DNA of 64,000 bases from Puniceibacterium sp. IMCC21224 (GTDB lineage: Bacteria > Pseudomonadota > Alphaproteobacteria > Rhodobacterales > Rhodobacteraceae), in contig NZ_LDPY01000001.1 of assembly GCF_001038505.1 (NCBI RefSeq), positions 868,001 to 932,000 of the forward strand, in the 5' to 3' direction. Positions 17,724 to 25,972 of this stretch are shown here, in pieces; within the stretch, counting starts at the first letter, position 1; each line of letters opens with the position of its first letter. The notes below the pieces were generated by a model. That model was given only the letters and a program-made list of their open reading frames with translations, ran no database searches and was not told the origin of the DNA. The position numbers were made by a program, and so were the translations under genes.

Positions 17724-18398
17724 ATGACCACGACCTTTTACGACCATTGGCGCGACGTGCCAGAAAGCGCCTGGCACTGGCCCAACTTCTCCCCCGCCGA
17801 AATTGCCTGTCGTGGCACCGGCAAGCTGCTGATCAACGAGCCCGCGCTCGACAAGCTGCAGGCGCTGCGCGACCGGCTGGGCAAGCCGCTCATCGTCCGC
17901 TCCGCTTATCGCAGCCCGGAGCACAACCGCGCCGTTGGCGGCGCAACGCGTTCCAAGCACATAAGCGGCGCTGCTTTCGACATTGCCATGTCGAACCATG
18001 ATCCGGTGGCCTTCGAGGCGGCGGCACGGGAGGCTGGGTTCCTTGGGTTCGGCTTCTATCCGCGCTCCGGGTTCATGCATGTCGATCTTGGCCCGGCGCG
18101 GCAGTGGGGTGAGCGGTTCCCCATCCAGGCGACCGATTTCGCCGAGGAAAGCCAGCCCGCGCGCGAGGTTCTGGCTGAAAGCCGCATAATGAAAGGTGGC
18201 GGAGCGGCCGGGGTGGCGACGCTGGGCGCGGCGGGGGTCGAAGTCGCACAGAGCGTCCTGTCCGAGACCCAGTCCGCCATCCTGCCGCTGGTGCCATATC
18301 TCGACACGCTTCGCTGGGTGTTCATCGCGGTGGCGCTCGTTGGCATTGCTGTCACGATCTACGCCCGCCTTGATGATTGGAAGCGAGGGCAGCGATGA
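17724..18398 (+). CDS. Peptidase M15-type endolysin with C-terminal membrane anchor
   Basis: A 224-residue protein starting at ATG 17724 after TGGAGGAC. Residues 20-135 form a zinc D-Ala-D-Ala carboxypeptidase domain (M15_3): SAYRSPEHNRAVGGA, His79 and Asp86 in SKHISGAAFDI, and His119 in GFMHVDLG, the expected zinc ligands. Uniquely for a simple endolysin, residues 180-224 end in a transmembrane helix (LRWVFIAVALVGIAVTIYA) with a basic cytoplasmic tail. It could be a tail-anchored lysin held at the inner membrane. Its stop overlaps the next start (ATGA). Confidence 0.88.
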   Translation: MTTTFYDHWRDVPESAWHWPNFSPAEIACRGTGKLLINEPALDKLQALRDRLGKPLIVRSAYRSPEHNRAVGGATRSKHISGAAFDIAMSNHDPVAFEAAAREAGFLGFGFYPRSGFMHVDLGPARQWGERFPIQATDFAEESQPAREVLAESRIMKGGGAAGVATLGAAGVEVAQSVLSETQSAILPLVPYLDTLRWVFIAVALVGIAVTIYARLDDWKRGQR

Positions 18399-18652
18399 TC
18401 ACCACCATTCTCGGCGGGATCGCAGCCAGCACATGGGCGAGGGCCGCACTGCGCTATGGTGCGATTGCCGTCGCCATCGTCCTGTTCCTGCTGTCGATCC
18501 GCCGCTCCGGCGAACGCGTCGGCCGGATTGCTGAACGTCTCGAAATCAGGGAGAAAATCAATGAAATCCAACGCCGGATGCTGGAGGCGGCCGCTCGTCG
18601 TCCTCACAATCGTGACGAGCTGGTTGACCGGCTGCGCGACGGCGAGTTTTGA
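18395..18652 (+). CDS. Inner-membrane spanin (Rz-like)
   Basis: An 85-residue protein overlapping the endolysin stop by 4 bp. One N-terminal transmembrane helix (residues 20-36, YGAIAVAIVLFLLSI) is followed by a charged coiled-coil-prone region (RIAERLEIREKINEIQRRMLEAA). Size, topology and place after the endolysin fit an i-spanin. The o-spanin gene is nested out of frame in its 3' half, the classic Rz/Rz1 arrangement. Confidence 0.78.
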   Translation: MITTILGGIAASTWARAALRYGAIAVAIVLFLLSIRRSGERVGRIAERLEIREKINEIQRRMLEAAARRPHNRDELVDRLRDGEF

Positions 18653-18809
18653 TCATGACGGCGTGGCAGCATGCCCGCCGGTCGTGACATACAGCGGGGA
18701 GTTTAAGGCGCGGGTGGCGCAAGAACTGGCGTTGCTTCCGGACGGATCGGCGGTTGTGGAGATGATGAGCGACTATGCGGTCATGCGAGATCATGCGCGG
18801 GTATGCTGA
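18561..18809 (+). CDS. Outer-membrane spanin lipoprotein (Rz1-like)
   Basis: An 82-residue protein in a different frame from the Rz-like gene, starting inside it at ATG 18561. The N-terminus is a lipoprotein signal (hydrophobic PLVVLTIVTSW, then lipobox LTGC with Cys25). The mature part is small. The last codons (from about 18793) run into sequence homologous to the fibre-tip gene, so the present C-terminus may have been altered by that insertion. Confidence 0.72.
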   Translation: MKSNAGCWRRPLVVLTIVTSWLTGCATASFDHDGVAACPPVVTYSGEFKARVAQELALLPDGSAVVEMMSDYAVMRDHARVC

Positions 18810-18991
18810 ACGGAGCGACCGAAATCCGAGGGTCCTAGGGCGAAATCAGTGGCGCGCATGTATCCGAAGCGAAAGCGCTCTGACTGCAGGCGTTGGTGCC
18901 GCTGACGACGGGCGATACGGTTGAGGTCCAAGGGTATTTCCGCGCGCAGGATGGGTGCTTCGCGGCCGATCACACGCCCCCTTGGAGCTGA
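18793..18991 (+). pseudogene. Decayed second copy of the C1q-like fibre tip
   Basis: This stretch matches 17125-17340 in the fibre gene. LNGATEIRGS, GEIS.AHVS, PLT.GDTVE.QGYFR and ADHT are all recoverable, but two in-frame stops (TAG at 18837 and TGA near 18882) and a small deletion destroy the frame. It ends in a TGA at 18989-18991. It is a remnant of a second adhesin tip, from tandem duplication or left over after exchange of the functional one. Confidence 0.85.
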
Positions 18992-19032
18992 AAGTTCCAG
19001 TAGCCCACACTATCAACAAAGCTCGCAATACT

Positions 19033-19299
19033 TCAGACGTTGAAGCCAAAGCGATGTTTCAGAAGGGCGCAAGTCTCGGCTGTGGGCCCTTCGCCATAGT
19101 TGGAAGCGATGACAGTCCCGAAGTCCTCAAAGTCGATTGTGCCTTCTCCGCATATTGCAGTCATGAAAGCCTTCTCCTTGTTGGGTGGCACATGCACGAA
19201 GTAGTAGGCCCATTGACCCGTTGAGTCCTTGGCTTTGAGCTTTTGCACGCAATGACCTTCACGAGAGATGAGACGGTTCAAGAAGCTAATTGTCGGCAT
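19033..19299 (-). CDS. Small hypothetical protein
   Basis: An 88-residue protein starting at ATG 19299 behind GGAGGT (19305-19310). Soluble, with KLKAKDSTGQWAYYFVHVPPNKEKAFMTAI and DFEDFGTVIASNYGEGP; I do not recognise a family. It is the last minus-strand gene before the prophage end and its coding quality plus strong ribosome-binding site argue it is real. No TTGAGA tandem is seen upstream. Confidence 0.6.
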   Translation of the reverse strand: MPTISFLNRLISREGHCVQKLKAKDSTGQWAYYFVHVPPNKEKAFMTAICGEGTIDFEDFGTVIASNYGEGPTAETCALLKHRFGFNV

Positions 19300-19549
19300 G
19301 AGGCACCTCCGGTTTCGATGTGGACGCAAGGCGGTAGCTTGGGTTTCGTCCGGGCCACCAATTTCTTAATATGCCTGCTTGGCTGTAATGTTGATAAACG
19401 TTGCGCGACGACAGAAGTTTGCCTTGTCCATAGGGTCTTCAGGGTCTGCGATCGAAAGGCATGGGCTTCATGAACACCCAAGACAGAAACGGCGCCGGAA
19501 ACTTATCCGACGCCGTGTGATCTATGAATTTTCTTCGGCTGCAGTCGGT

Positions 19550-19768
19550 TCAGTCTGACGCAAGGGCAATCAGGGTCATTGTTGGTATGAAACCGTCGAC
19601 TTGTTCGGTTACATCGATAGCCTCCACAGCGTACCAGAAAGCACGTGGGCCAAACATGATATAGCCGAGGATCAAGCCGATGATCTCGCCTGCGAACGGC
19701 GTTGCGAACAACAAGCGCCCAACGGTGAAGTCGAGGATGTCGATCAAAATTGCAATCATAAGTTTCAT
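19550..19768 (-). CDS. Small membrane protein under the TTGAGA element
   Basis: A 72-residue protein, almost entirely hydrophobic, with two probable membrane segments (MIAILIDILDFTVGRLLF and EIIGLILGYIMFGPRAFWYAV). AAGGAG precedes the ATG at a normal distance. A TTGAGA tandem element lies 65 bp upstream, so it belongs to the same presumed regulon as the GTPase, TraG-like and membrane genes. The family is unknown to me. Confidence 0.6.
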   Translation of the reverse strand: MKLMIAILIDILDFTVGRLLFATPFAGEIIGLILGYIMFGPRAFWYAVEAIDVTEQVDGFIPTMTLIALASD

Positions 19769-19832
19769 TTCCCGCTCCTTGAGGAAGTTGTAGGGCTTCC
19801 TGAAAGCTAAGGCATTCAGAGCGGACTGAAAC

Positions 19833-19848
19833 TTGAGACGCTTTGAGA
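19833..19848. promoter_or_regulatory. TTGAGA tandem element, copy 1
   Basis: TTGAGA at 19833-19838 and again at 19843-19848, exactly 10 bp apart on the plus strand (TCTCAA tandem as read toward the gene). It is 65 bp upstream of the minus-strand start at 19768. Confidence 0.75.
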
Positions 19849-19884
19849 CCTGTGTAGAACGAAATGCTCTTCATGTGGCATAGA

Positions 19885-20316
19885 TCAAAGCAAGAACAAA
19901 ATGAATCCAACTAAGCTGGCGGCCCAGCACAGTTCCAGAAACGCTCGAAACAAGAGGGACCGATCATTCCATGCTGACTTTCGCTTTGAGCGCTGAGGAT
20001 CTTGGGCTAGCGCTTCATCCTCAGCAGTTCTACTTGCGGAGGACCCCGAGGATATAATGATCGTAAGGCCCTTTGGCCACCACCGTGCCGCATCCTCAAG
20101 TGCAATCAAGGAATTATCTGTAGCTCGCCCATTGATGGATTCAACCATTAGCTTCAGTGACGAAACGATCGCCATTCGGAAGATCATCGAAAGCCATATC
20201 GGTAGGCCTATTACAATCCAAAACGGCACCGCAATTGCCAACACAAAAAAACGGGATACTGTCCTCGCCATGCCGCCTTCGGCTCTCAATGGCGATCTTG
20301 CTTCTTCTTTGTTCAT
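19885..20316 (-). CDS. Two-helix membrane protein of the GTPase operon
   Basis: A 143-residue protein whose ATG overlaps the stop of the GAP1-like gene (20313-20316), with GGAGAAGG upstream, so translation is coupled. It has an N-terminal membrane segment (about 20-50, VLAIAVPFWIVIGLPIWLSMIF), a cytoplasmic middle (ALEDAARWWPKGLTIII, Ser/Asp-rich) and a C-terminal helix (LELCWAASLVGFILFLL). A membrane component at the end of a GTPase conflict operon could be the effector or its anchor; this is inference from context. Confidence 0.62.
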   Translation of the reverse strand: MNKEEARSPLRAEGGMARTVSRFFVLAIAVPFWIVIGLPIWLSMIFRMAIVSSLKLMVESINGRATDNSLIALEDAARWWPKGLTIIISSGSSASRTAEDEALAQDPQRSKRKSAWNDRSLLFRAFLELCWAASLVGFILFLL

Positions 20317-21968
20317 TCGCCTTCTCCGTTACGCGGCCATGCTCCAAACCACCTCAATAATCGCGAACCAACTTCCGGTTGCCGCTTTGAGAAAGTTCTT
20401 ACTTCAGGGTTTTTTCCGTTTGATGACGCAATCCCGTTGACAACCACGGATAGAACGCATCCAATCTTAACGGGATCTAAATTGTCGGCGCCATGAAGTC
20501 GCAACAAAATATTACTCACCCAATCGCTGAATACCTCACTAAAGCGTTGAATTCCGTTCTGTCGCAGGAAAGCCTCAACAAGATCTCGTATGTAAACATG
20601 ATAAGACGACCCGTCAGAAAATTGGATTGAAAACTCAAAAACGCTCCAAAGTAATTTGTCGGAAACTCTTTCGTTCTGGTTGAGTTTCCGAAGTATAATT
20701 ACAGTTTTAATTTCACCCAAGATCTTGTGCGATCCGCGGAGAGCCTCCAAAATTGAAGAGGACTCTTCAATGCGTTGGCTTGGGGCTTCCTTGGTGCAGC
20801 GCTCACCACTTACTCCTAGTAATGCCATCGCGAGGTGAAGGCCGGGCAGTTCACCTGCATCAAAGTCAGAAGCCGTCTTCGAAGTCATGCCGAAGAAATC
20901 ATAAAAATCAATTCCACGAAGAATACTTTCGACCAAATTACCTCCACCGACAACGTCCGTCTCTAAGGCCTTCAAGAAACCAATATCGTTTAGTCTTGAC
21001 CGGAAGAGGTTTCCTAGGGAACCACAATTGACGCCCTTGGCGATAAATTCGCACGCAACTGCAATGCCAACTGAATCCCAAATGGGGGATGGGGAAAGAA
21101 GGTTTGCAGCTCGCTGCTCTATGGATTGTCCTATACTTGATTTCTCAACCTTCAAGCTAATGCTCTCATAAATCTCGTGAAGTTCGAATGGATGCAGGAT
21201 GGACAGAGAACCGGCTATCGAATTATGATCATAATCTGATTCGCGAATCAACTTTCCGTCAAGAAACAATTTTGGGTGTTTCATCTCTGAGTTGCCAAAA
21301 CCTACGTGCGACTTGATTTGTGCAGAAGCTCTTTGTAGCACCACGGCACTGGCACTGGTCTCGCAAAGCCGTGCGAGTGCCTCAAGGAAGACAATAAATG
21401 CTTCCTCTGAAGATAAGTATTCACAAGTAATCGGTCGACACAAATCATTTTCATCGAGGTGCACGAGTTGGCTCAGTACCCCCAAATGACGTTTGTCTGG
21501 CTGAATAGATACTTCATCGAGTGATTTTTTTGAGAGATTATCGATGTTGGGGGGCTGAAGCGCTATCTCAGAACGGCTGGCTTCAGGAACCTCGAAAAAT
21601 GTAGCTGACGAAATCCATGAGAACCTTGTTACAGCCAAGTATTCTTGCCATGTTGGAGACTTCTGATGGCAAACCAAGCAATGTGACAGGTAGTTTTTGG
21701 GACGAGGAGCTTCTGAGTTTCGAGTTATCTCATCTCCGCTGAATTGGGTACGAACAAATACCGTGGTTTTCGGAATTGGACGAAGAACTCTAAATATCGC
21801 TGCAGACCCGCTACTTCTGAAATCTGGATCAGGTGGCAACTGAGACAGTATAGAATCCACTACGCGATCCGGAACGCCAGGGCTAGATGCAATTATCTGA
21901 AATCCTCGAGAGCGAAGTCGACCGAAGAAGGCATTTGTGTAGACAAAGTGGGACCAAGCCGATTCCAA
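20313..21968 (-). CDS. GAP1-like GTPase-associated protein
   Basis: A 551-residue soluble protein. The start is TTG 21968, with GGAGAGG inside the end of the GTPase gene, 5 bp from its stop. The N-terminus (FVYTNAFFGRLRSRGFQIIASSPGVPDRVV) has the pattern of GAP1-N domains, and residues 80-170 hold a possible metal site (HCLVCHQKSP). The rest is mainly helical. GAP1 proteins were defined by comparative genomics as constant partners of TRAFAC-type GTPases in predicted conflict systems, and the order here (DnaJ-like, GTPase, GAP1) fits. The family call is from memory of the N-terminal pattern plus context. Confidence 0.6.
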   Translation of the reverse strand: MESAWSHFVYTNAFFGRLRSRGFQIIASSPGVPDRVVDSILSQLPPDPDFRSSGSAAIFRVLRPIPKTTVFVRTQFSGDEITRNSEAPRPKNYLSHCLVCHQKSPTWQEYLAVTRFSWISSATFFEVPEASRSEIALQPPNIDNLSKKSLDEVSIQPDKRHLGVLSQLVHLDENDLCRPITCEYLSSEEAFIVFLEALARLCETSASAVVLQRASAQIKSHVGFGNSEMKHPKLFLDGKLIRESDYDHNSIAGSLSILHPFELHEIYESISLKVEKSSIGQSIEQRAANLLSPSPIWDSVGIAVACEFIAKGVNCGSLGNLFRSRLNDIGFLKALETDVVGGGNLVESILRGIDFYDFFGMTSKTASDFDAGELPGLHLAMALLGVSGERCTKEAPSQRIEESSSILEALRGSHKILGEIKTVIILRKLNQNERVSDKLLWSVFEFSIQFSDGSSYHVYIRDLVEAFLRQNGIQRFSEVFSDWVSNILLRLHGADNLDPVKIGCVLSVVVNGIASSNGKNPEVRTFSKRQPEVGSRLLRWFGAWPRNGEGE

Positions 21969-21972
21969 TTTT

Positions 21973-23151
21973 TTATTCCTCTCCGCGCAGCAGATTCAAT
22001 CGACTTAGTGCCCATACAAGGGGATCCGTAACTCCAAGGGGATGGATGTTCTCAGTGCCAATCTCAGGGTTGTGACCAAGAGATGACACACCGAAGCAGG
22101 TACTGTCATCAAACCTATTTTTTGCACTCTGCAGGTAGCCTCGCACGCCGCTATCGAAAAGGAACGTTTTTATTAAATCGGCGTTCTCGCGTATCTTCTT
22201 GTCTGAGTATACCTCTGAGAAATCCAATTTAGAGATTGTATTTACATGCCTGTCTAACTTTGCGGCAATGATTCCCAGTGGGGCAGACACCTTTTCTCCA
22301 ACAGCTACTACGCCATGCGTTGTGTGAAGTTCATAAATTCGCGCGAGTATATCGCTCGCGCTCATGCTGTTGAGCGTTATTTGTGTACTTGCACTTTGGG
22401 CTTGACCCGCCACATCGATCTCAATTGGCCGCGGCTCTTCGTTTACAATGTCGGCAAGGTCTATGAGGTGCAAAATAACGTCGGAACGGTGAATGTACTT
22501 TAGGCTATGCGCCATGTATTCAACGTCATTTAGATCTTCTCCAGCGACGTCGAGAAAGATAAAAGTAGCGCTCTCTCCGGTGTCTTGATGAGTGAAAGAA
22601 TATACTAGTGGATTATGAATTTCCTCAATTCCTTTTCTGTCACTAGGTGGAATTTTTTCATTTCTTACAAAGATTGGGTCATAGTAGTTTGTTCTATAGT
22701 GGGCACGCGTAAGCTCCCCAACGGGCTGGAAGTCGAACCCGTTGGCTGGACCTATATTTGCGGAGAGTTCTTGTATCGCTGCAGCAAGCCAAGTGGATTT
22801 TCCTGCGCCAGGTGTTCCAATAATTGAAACAATTATGGATGTATCCCCACTTTGTGATATCGGGATTGGCATCTTGCAGTTCCTACATATTTTTTGTTGG
22901 GAGCCTTGATTGCAACTAGGACAGCTTCCTTCTTGTTTCTTTGCGATCCCGATGGCCGCAAGAAGCTCCGAAAGAGCGCCTCTCTGGAAACAGTTTCCAG
23001 TCATTCCAGAAGCGGGCAGAACCTTGATATTTTCAGGATTATACTTTTTTTGCGAATCTAACGCAATTTTGCATTTTCTATTCTTACAAAGGAAAATATC
23101 GGAATGATCGCTCGTTGCCTCGAAACAGTATGGACAAAATTGATGTGACAC
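21973..23151 (-). CDS. TRAFAC-like GTPase with N-terminal zinc ribbons (double-GTPase 2 type)
   Basis: A 392-residue protein starting at GTG 23151 behind AAGGA. Residues 6-27 and 77-93 carry zinc-ribbon cysteine pairs (CPYC, CKNRKC; CPSC, CRNC). A P-loop GTPGAGKST (112-120) follows, then the switch/Walker B segment FIFLDVAGED (Asp201) and IIAAKLD near 280, resembling the G4 motif. This fits the DO-GTPase2-like group of bacterial conflict GTPases. It likely senses a state and switches the GAP1-like or membrane partner. Motifs are seen; specificity for GTP and the role are inferred. The DNA is visibly AT-richer than its surroundings. Confidence 0.72.
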   Translation of the reverse strand: MSHQFCPYCFEATSDHSDIFLCKNRKCKIALDSQKKYNPENIKVLPASGMTGNCFQRGALSELLAAIGIAKKQEGSCPSCNQGSQQKICRNCKMPIPISQSGDTSIIVSIIGTPGAGKSTWLAAAIQELSANIGPANGFDFQPVGELTRAHYRTNYYDPIFVRNEKIPPSDRKGIEEIHNPLVYSFTHQDTGESATFIFLDVAGEDLNDVEYMAHSLKYIHRSDVILHLIDLADIVNEEPRPIEIDVAGQAQSASTQITLNSMSASDILARIYELHTTHGVVAVGEKVSAPLGIIAAKLDRHVNTISKLDFSEVYSDKKIRENADLIKTFLFDSGVRGYLQSAKNRFDDSTCFGVSSLGHNPEIGTENIHPLGVTDPLVWALSRLNLLRGEE

Positions 23152-23239
23152 TCGTGTCTATCCTTCTACGACGTTGGTTGGCCAATGTTGCCAAATCACA
23201 ATATGGACGATCTTCTAAGATGAGCAGTGTTCGGCCCGT

Positions 23240-24364
23240 TCATTGGCTTAGAAGTACTTCTTTCGCTTCATTGATCTCCCGGGCATGCTTTTCGAGCACC
23301 TTCCGTTGCCTTGGCGGCAAATTCCTTATGAGGTCTGGATGAACCTCCTTCATCGCTTCACGATAGGCGCGCTTGATTTGCTCTGGGCTGGCATCTATCG
23401 GCACCCCAAGGATCTCACAATGTCTGGCTCGTTCTTCATCTATTTGCGCTTGCTGTTCACCTGAAGCTCCGATGTCTTGCTCTATCGCTGCGCCAAGCCT
23501 TCGCAGACTAAGCTGCAAATCAGTATCTGGGCAGAATTGAGCCATGCAGCGCAGAATGTGAGCATGCGTTTGAGTATGGAAGTCAGATCGATCTACAACT
23601 TCATCATGAATAATTGCAAAGAGCATATTAGTGATCCTGCGGTCGAGATCTCGCGAAGCGTTAAAAATAGCGCCATGAACCTCGCCCATTTCAGACACGC
23701 TTTGGTGCATACGCGAATGTTCCTTTAGAATATCTCGAAACTGCTTTTGCCCTTCGGAATTAAGGGAAAAGAAGTTCGAAATTTTCTCGATCATATTCCT
23801 GAGGTCGCTTTTTTGAAGCGTACGTTCCGCGCGAGCGATGAGCAAGATGTGGTAAGCAATTGCTTGAATGTAAGGGGCATTGCCCTCGCCCAAAAAATCC
23901 TTCCCATTTTCGAAGACAAACCTAGAACGAGAAAAGACTCCGGTTGGCCCAGCTCCCGTAACCATGACAATAAGGGGTTTGTATCTTGAAACTGTTTGGA
24001 AAGCGCCTGCTGACACCAAGGCTTCAAACTTTGCTCCATCCTGTGCAGGAACAAGATCAGATACGGCCACAAAATCGCCATCGCTGTCGCGGTTCAATTC
24101 ATCCCGTGACTTCAAGAAATCACCATCTTGATCCAAAAGGTGAATCTGCACCACACACTCGGACAGGTCTCCTTCAAAACCTCCCAATACACCGCTCAAG
24201 ACGAAACTATCGCACCGACCGTAGGGCACGCCTCGGCGATAATTCAGTGTTTGAAAGAGATCTGGGAACGAGGAGCTACCTGAAGAAGGGGATTCTTCGG
24301 AAAAAAGTGATTTCGCACCCTGGTAAATGCCATACCCGAGTAATCCTAGGGAAAAGGGATCCAT
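23240..24364 (-). CDS. TerB/DjlA-like protein with C-terminal J domain
   Basis: A 374-residue protein, first gene of the GTPase operon, 77 bp downstream of a TTGAGA tandem. The N-terminal third has a beta-rich region (GRCDSFVLSGVLGGFEGDLSECVVQIHLLD). Residues 165-300 are an all-helical block (ILLIARAERTLQKSDLRNMI; LFAIIHDEVVDRSDFHTQTH) resembling the TerB/DjlA fold. Residues 310-374 are a J domain with the HPD motif (YREAMKEVHPDLIRNLPP). It would recruit DnaK to the system. TerB-J fusions near GTPases occur in predicted conflict operons; the TerB assignment is tentative. Confidence 0.75.
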   Translation of the reverse strand: MDPFSLGLLGYGIYQGAKSLFSEESPSSGSSSFPDLFQTLNYRRGVPYGRCDSFVLSGVLGGFEGDLSECVVQIHLLDQDGDFLKSRDELNRDSDGDFVAVSDLVPAQDGAKFEALVSAGAFQTVSRYKPLIVMVTGAGPTGVFSRSRFVFENGKDFLGEGNAPYIQAIAYHILLIARAERTLQKSDLRNMIEKISNFFSLNSEGQKQFRDILKEHSRMHQSVSEMGEVHGAIFNASRDLDRRITNMLFAIIHDEVVDRSDFHTQTHAHILRCMAQFCPDTDLQLSLRRLGAAIEQDIGASGEQQAQIDEERARHCEILGVPIDASPEQIKRAYREAMKEVHPDLIRNLPPRQRKVLEKHAREINEAKEVLLSQ

Positions 24365-24440
24365 AAACCTGACCTTGCTTCTGAAACCTAGCTGGATTGC
24401 GCGTCTGTTTTCATCTTAGCGCATTGTAATCCAACCTGGC

Positions 24441-24456
24441 TTGAGACCTCTTGAGA
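24441..24456. promoter_or_regulatory. TTGAGA tandem element, copy 2
   Basis: TTGAGA at 24441-24446 and 24451-24456, 10 bp apart, 77 bp upstream of the DnaJ-like start at 24364. The rest of the 294-bp gap between 24365 and 24658 shows no gene. Confidence 0.75.
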
Positions 24457-24658
24457 AAGTGACTTTGGGTCCAACCGAACCTTTGATTCTCCGGCGTTCG
24501 CTCCAAGCTATATTGGTGAGACCGGTGCAACCAATCAACCCGAATGACGTACTCGGCAGCACCTGTGACACGGAAAACAGCGCGCTCATGCGAGATTGTT
24601 TGCGGATTGTGCAGTTTGCACGGGCTGAGCGCCAAGGACTACAAGCCAGCCAATAATC

Positions 24659-25957
24659 TCACTCCGCGCCGACAGCATCGGTTGCTGCAGAAGAGGTGGA
24701 AGCAGACGAAGTTGCGATCGGAGCGACGGTTTCGGATCCAACGCTCGTTGATCCGGCTCCATTGTCGGATATCTGTGTGCTCGCGCCGTTTGTGATATCC
24801 GGGGATAGATCTGCGGGCTCAATCGTTGGCGCATCATCCGTCTCCGACGCCAGCGAGGCGGCATGATCTGCGTCATACTGCGCGTCTCTGGCGATGTCGT
24901 TATCCCATGCTTCGAAGGCCATGTGTGCTGCGAACGCGTCGACGGGGCTTAGCCCTTCCCAAGGTTCAGGCGGATCTTCGGCATTTTGGTCATGCCCCTG
25001 GGAATCGCTGCCAAATGATCGATCCAGGACGTCCTGCGGCAGCAATGCGTCCTCCTCCGACCAGTCGGTTGGAGCGCTTTCCATGAGGGGTGCAGCAGTG
25101 TCGAGTTGCAGCATGTCTTCGAAGACCTGTTCCGATGGGCTGGGTCCATGTTCTCCGAAGGCGTCGCCTTCACCAAGTGAAATCTCGGGCATTGCGAGGT
25201 CGTCTGTGGGCGACAACAGGGCACCCGGATCAAGAGTGCCGACGCCAGGCCCCAGTTCCTCAGGAACAGTCCCTTGCACAGCGTCGTCGCTCTGCTCCCG
25301 CCCCAGGAACTGGTCGAATTGTTCCGGGAGCCCGCCCCAGAATTCTCCATCGCCATACCCCGGAATGAAGACCTCTTCGCCAAGAGGTGTGTCCGGCACG
25401 GCGTCGGCGACATCAATTTCGTATCCGCGCTCGTTCAGTTCGCTGAGCAAGCGCTCGGTCACATAGTGGCAGTTTTGATCGACAAGGAGATAGGTCATGT
25501 CTTCGGCGTTGATGGCAGCGCCCTCGGCCTCGAGGATCGACTTGAGGTGCGCGCCATCCTCGACGCTGCCCGACCAGATCTCATTCGTGTAGCGAGGCGC
25601 TTCCATGTTCTTTTCCGAGAGTTCGTAGGAGCCCCCGGCGAACGTGCCAGTCTCATGAACAAGCGGCAATGGGTTCGAAAAGGTCGGGTCGAGTTCGTAT
25701 CGGCCGGAGAAATGTTGGGGCGGACTGCCATTGCCGGGGTTAAAGACAAGATAGCTGTGGGCAGAGACTGTGTTCTCCACTTCGTCGGAATCGTCAAATG
25801 GACCGAAGGGGCGCACATGAACTTCTAGACTTGCTTCACCGGTAGCAGGAAAGGGCCCGTACCAGTGAATTCCATAAGGCGCTTCAATTGCCTCTTGAGT
25901 GGGCTCAGCCGGTTGCTCGCCAGTTCTGGACAGGAGCAAAGGGTCTTTGATTTCCAT
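24659..25957 (-). CDS. Protein with permuted-papain (LRAT/PPPDE-like) His/Cys pair and acidic tail
   Basis: A 432-residue, very acidic protein with start ATG 25957 behind AAGGAAA. His67 in VSAHSYLVFNPG and Cys163 in LVDQNCHYVTERLL come in the order His then Cys, with the NC-[HE]-x-[VF]-T/S-type motif of circularly permuted papain-fold enzymes (LRAT, PPPDE). Residues 200-432 are low-complexity Asp/Glu/Ser/Ala-rich. There is no signal peptide. It lies at the end of an operon with membrane proteins and near a VirD4-like ATPase, so a secreted or delivered effector is one reading. Enzymatic activity is inference from two short motifs. Confidence 0.45.
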   Translation of the reverse strand: MEIKDPLLLSRTGEQPAEPTQEAIEAPYGIHWYGPFPATGEASLEVHVRPFGPFDDSDEVENTVSAHSYLVFNPGNGSPPQHFSGRYELDPTFSNPLPLVHETGTFAGGSYELSEKNMEAPRYTNEIWSGSVEDGAHLKSILEAEGAAINAEDMTYLLVDQNCHYVTERLLSELNERGYEIDVADAVPDTPLGEEVFIPGYGDGEFWGGLPEQFDQFLGREQSDDAVQGTVPEELGPGVGTLDPGALLSPTDDLAMPEISLGEGDAFGEHGPSPSEQVFEDMLQLDTAAPLMESAPTDWSEEDALLPQDVLDRSFGSDSQGHDQNAEDPPEPWEGLSPVDAFAAHMAFEAWDNDIARDAQYDADHAASLASETDDAPTIEPADLSPDITNGASTQISDNGAGSTSVGSETVAPIATSSASTSSAATDAVGAE

Positions 25958-25972
25958 CGGGTTTCCTTCCGG

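Noticed and set aside
1..18400. The phage region as a true gene transfer agent
   Set aside because: The head genes are lambda-like and a lysis cassette with spanins and cargo genes is linked, so a prophage is the better reading; only the tail tip is GTA-like.
16265..18991. Fibre-tip copy as template repeat of a diversity-generating retroelement
   Set aside because: No reverse transcriptase gene is present and the differences are not confined to adenines; the copy also has stops and a deletion.
25274..25828. 184-codon plus-strand frame
   Set aside because: It lies opposite the acidic papain-like gene, whose operon position and ribosome site favour the minus strand.
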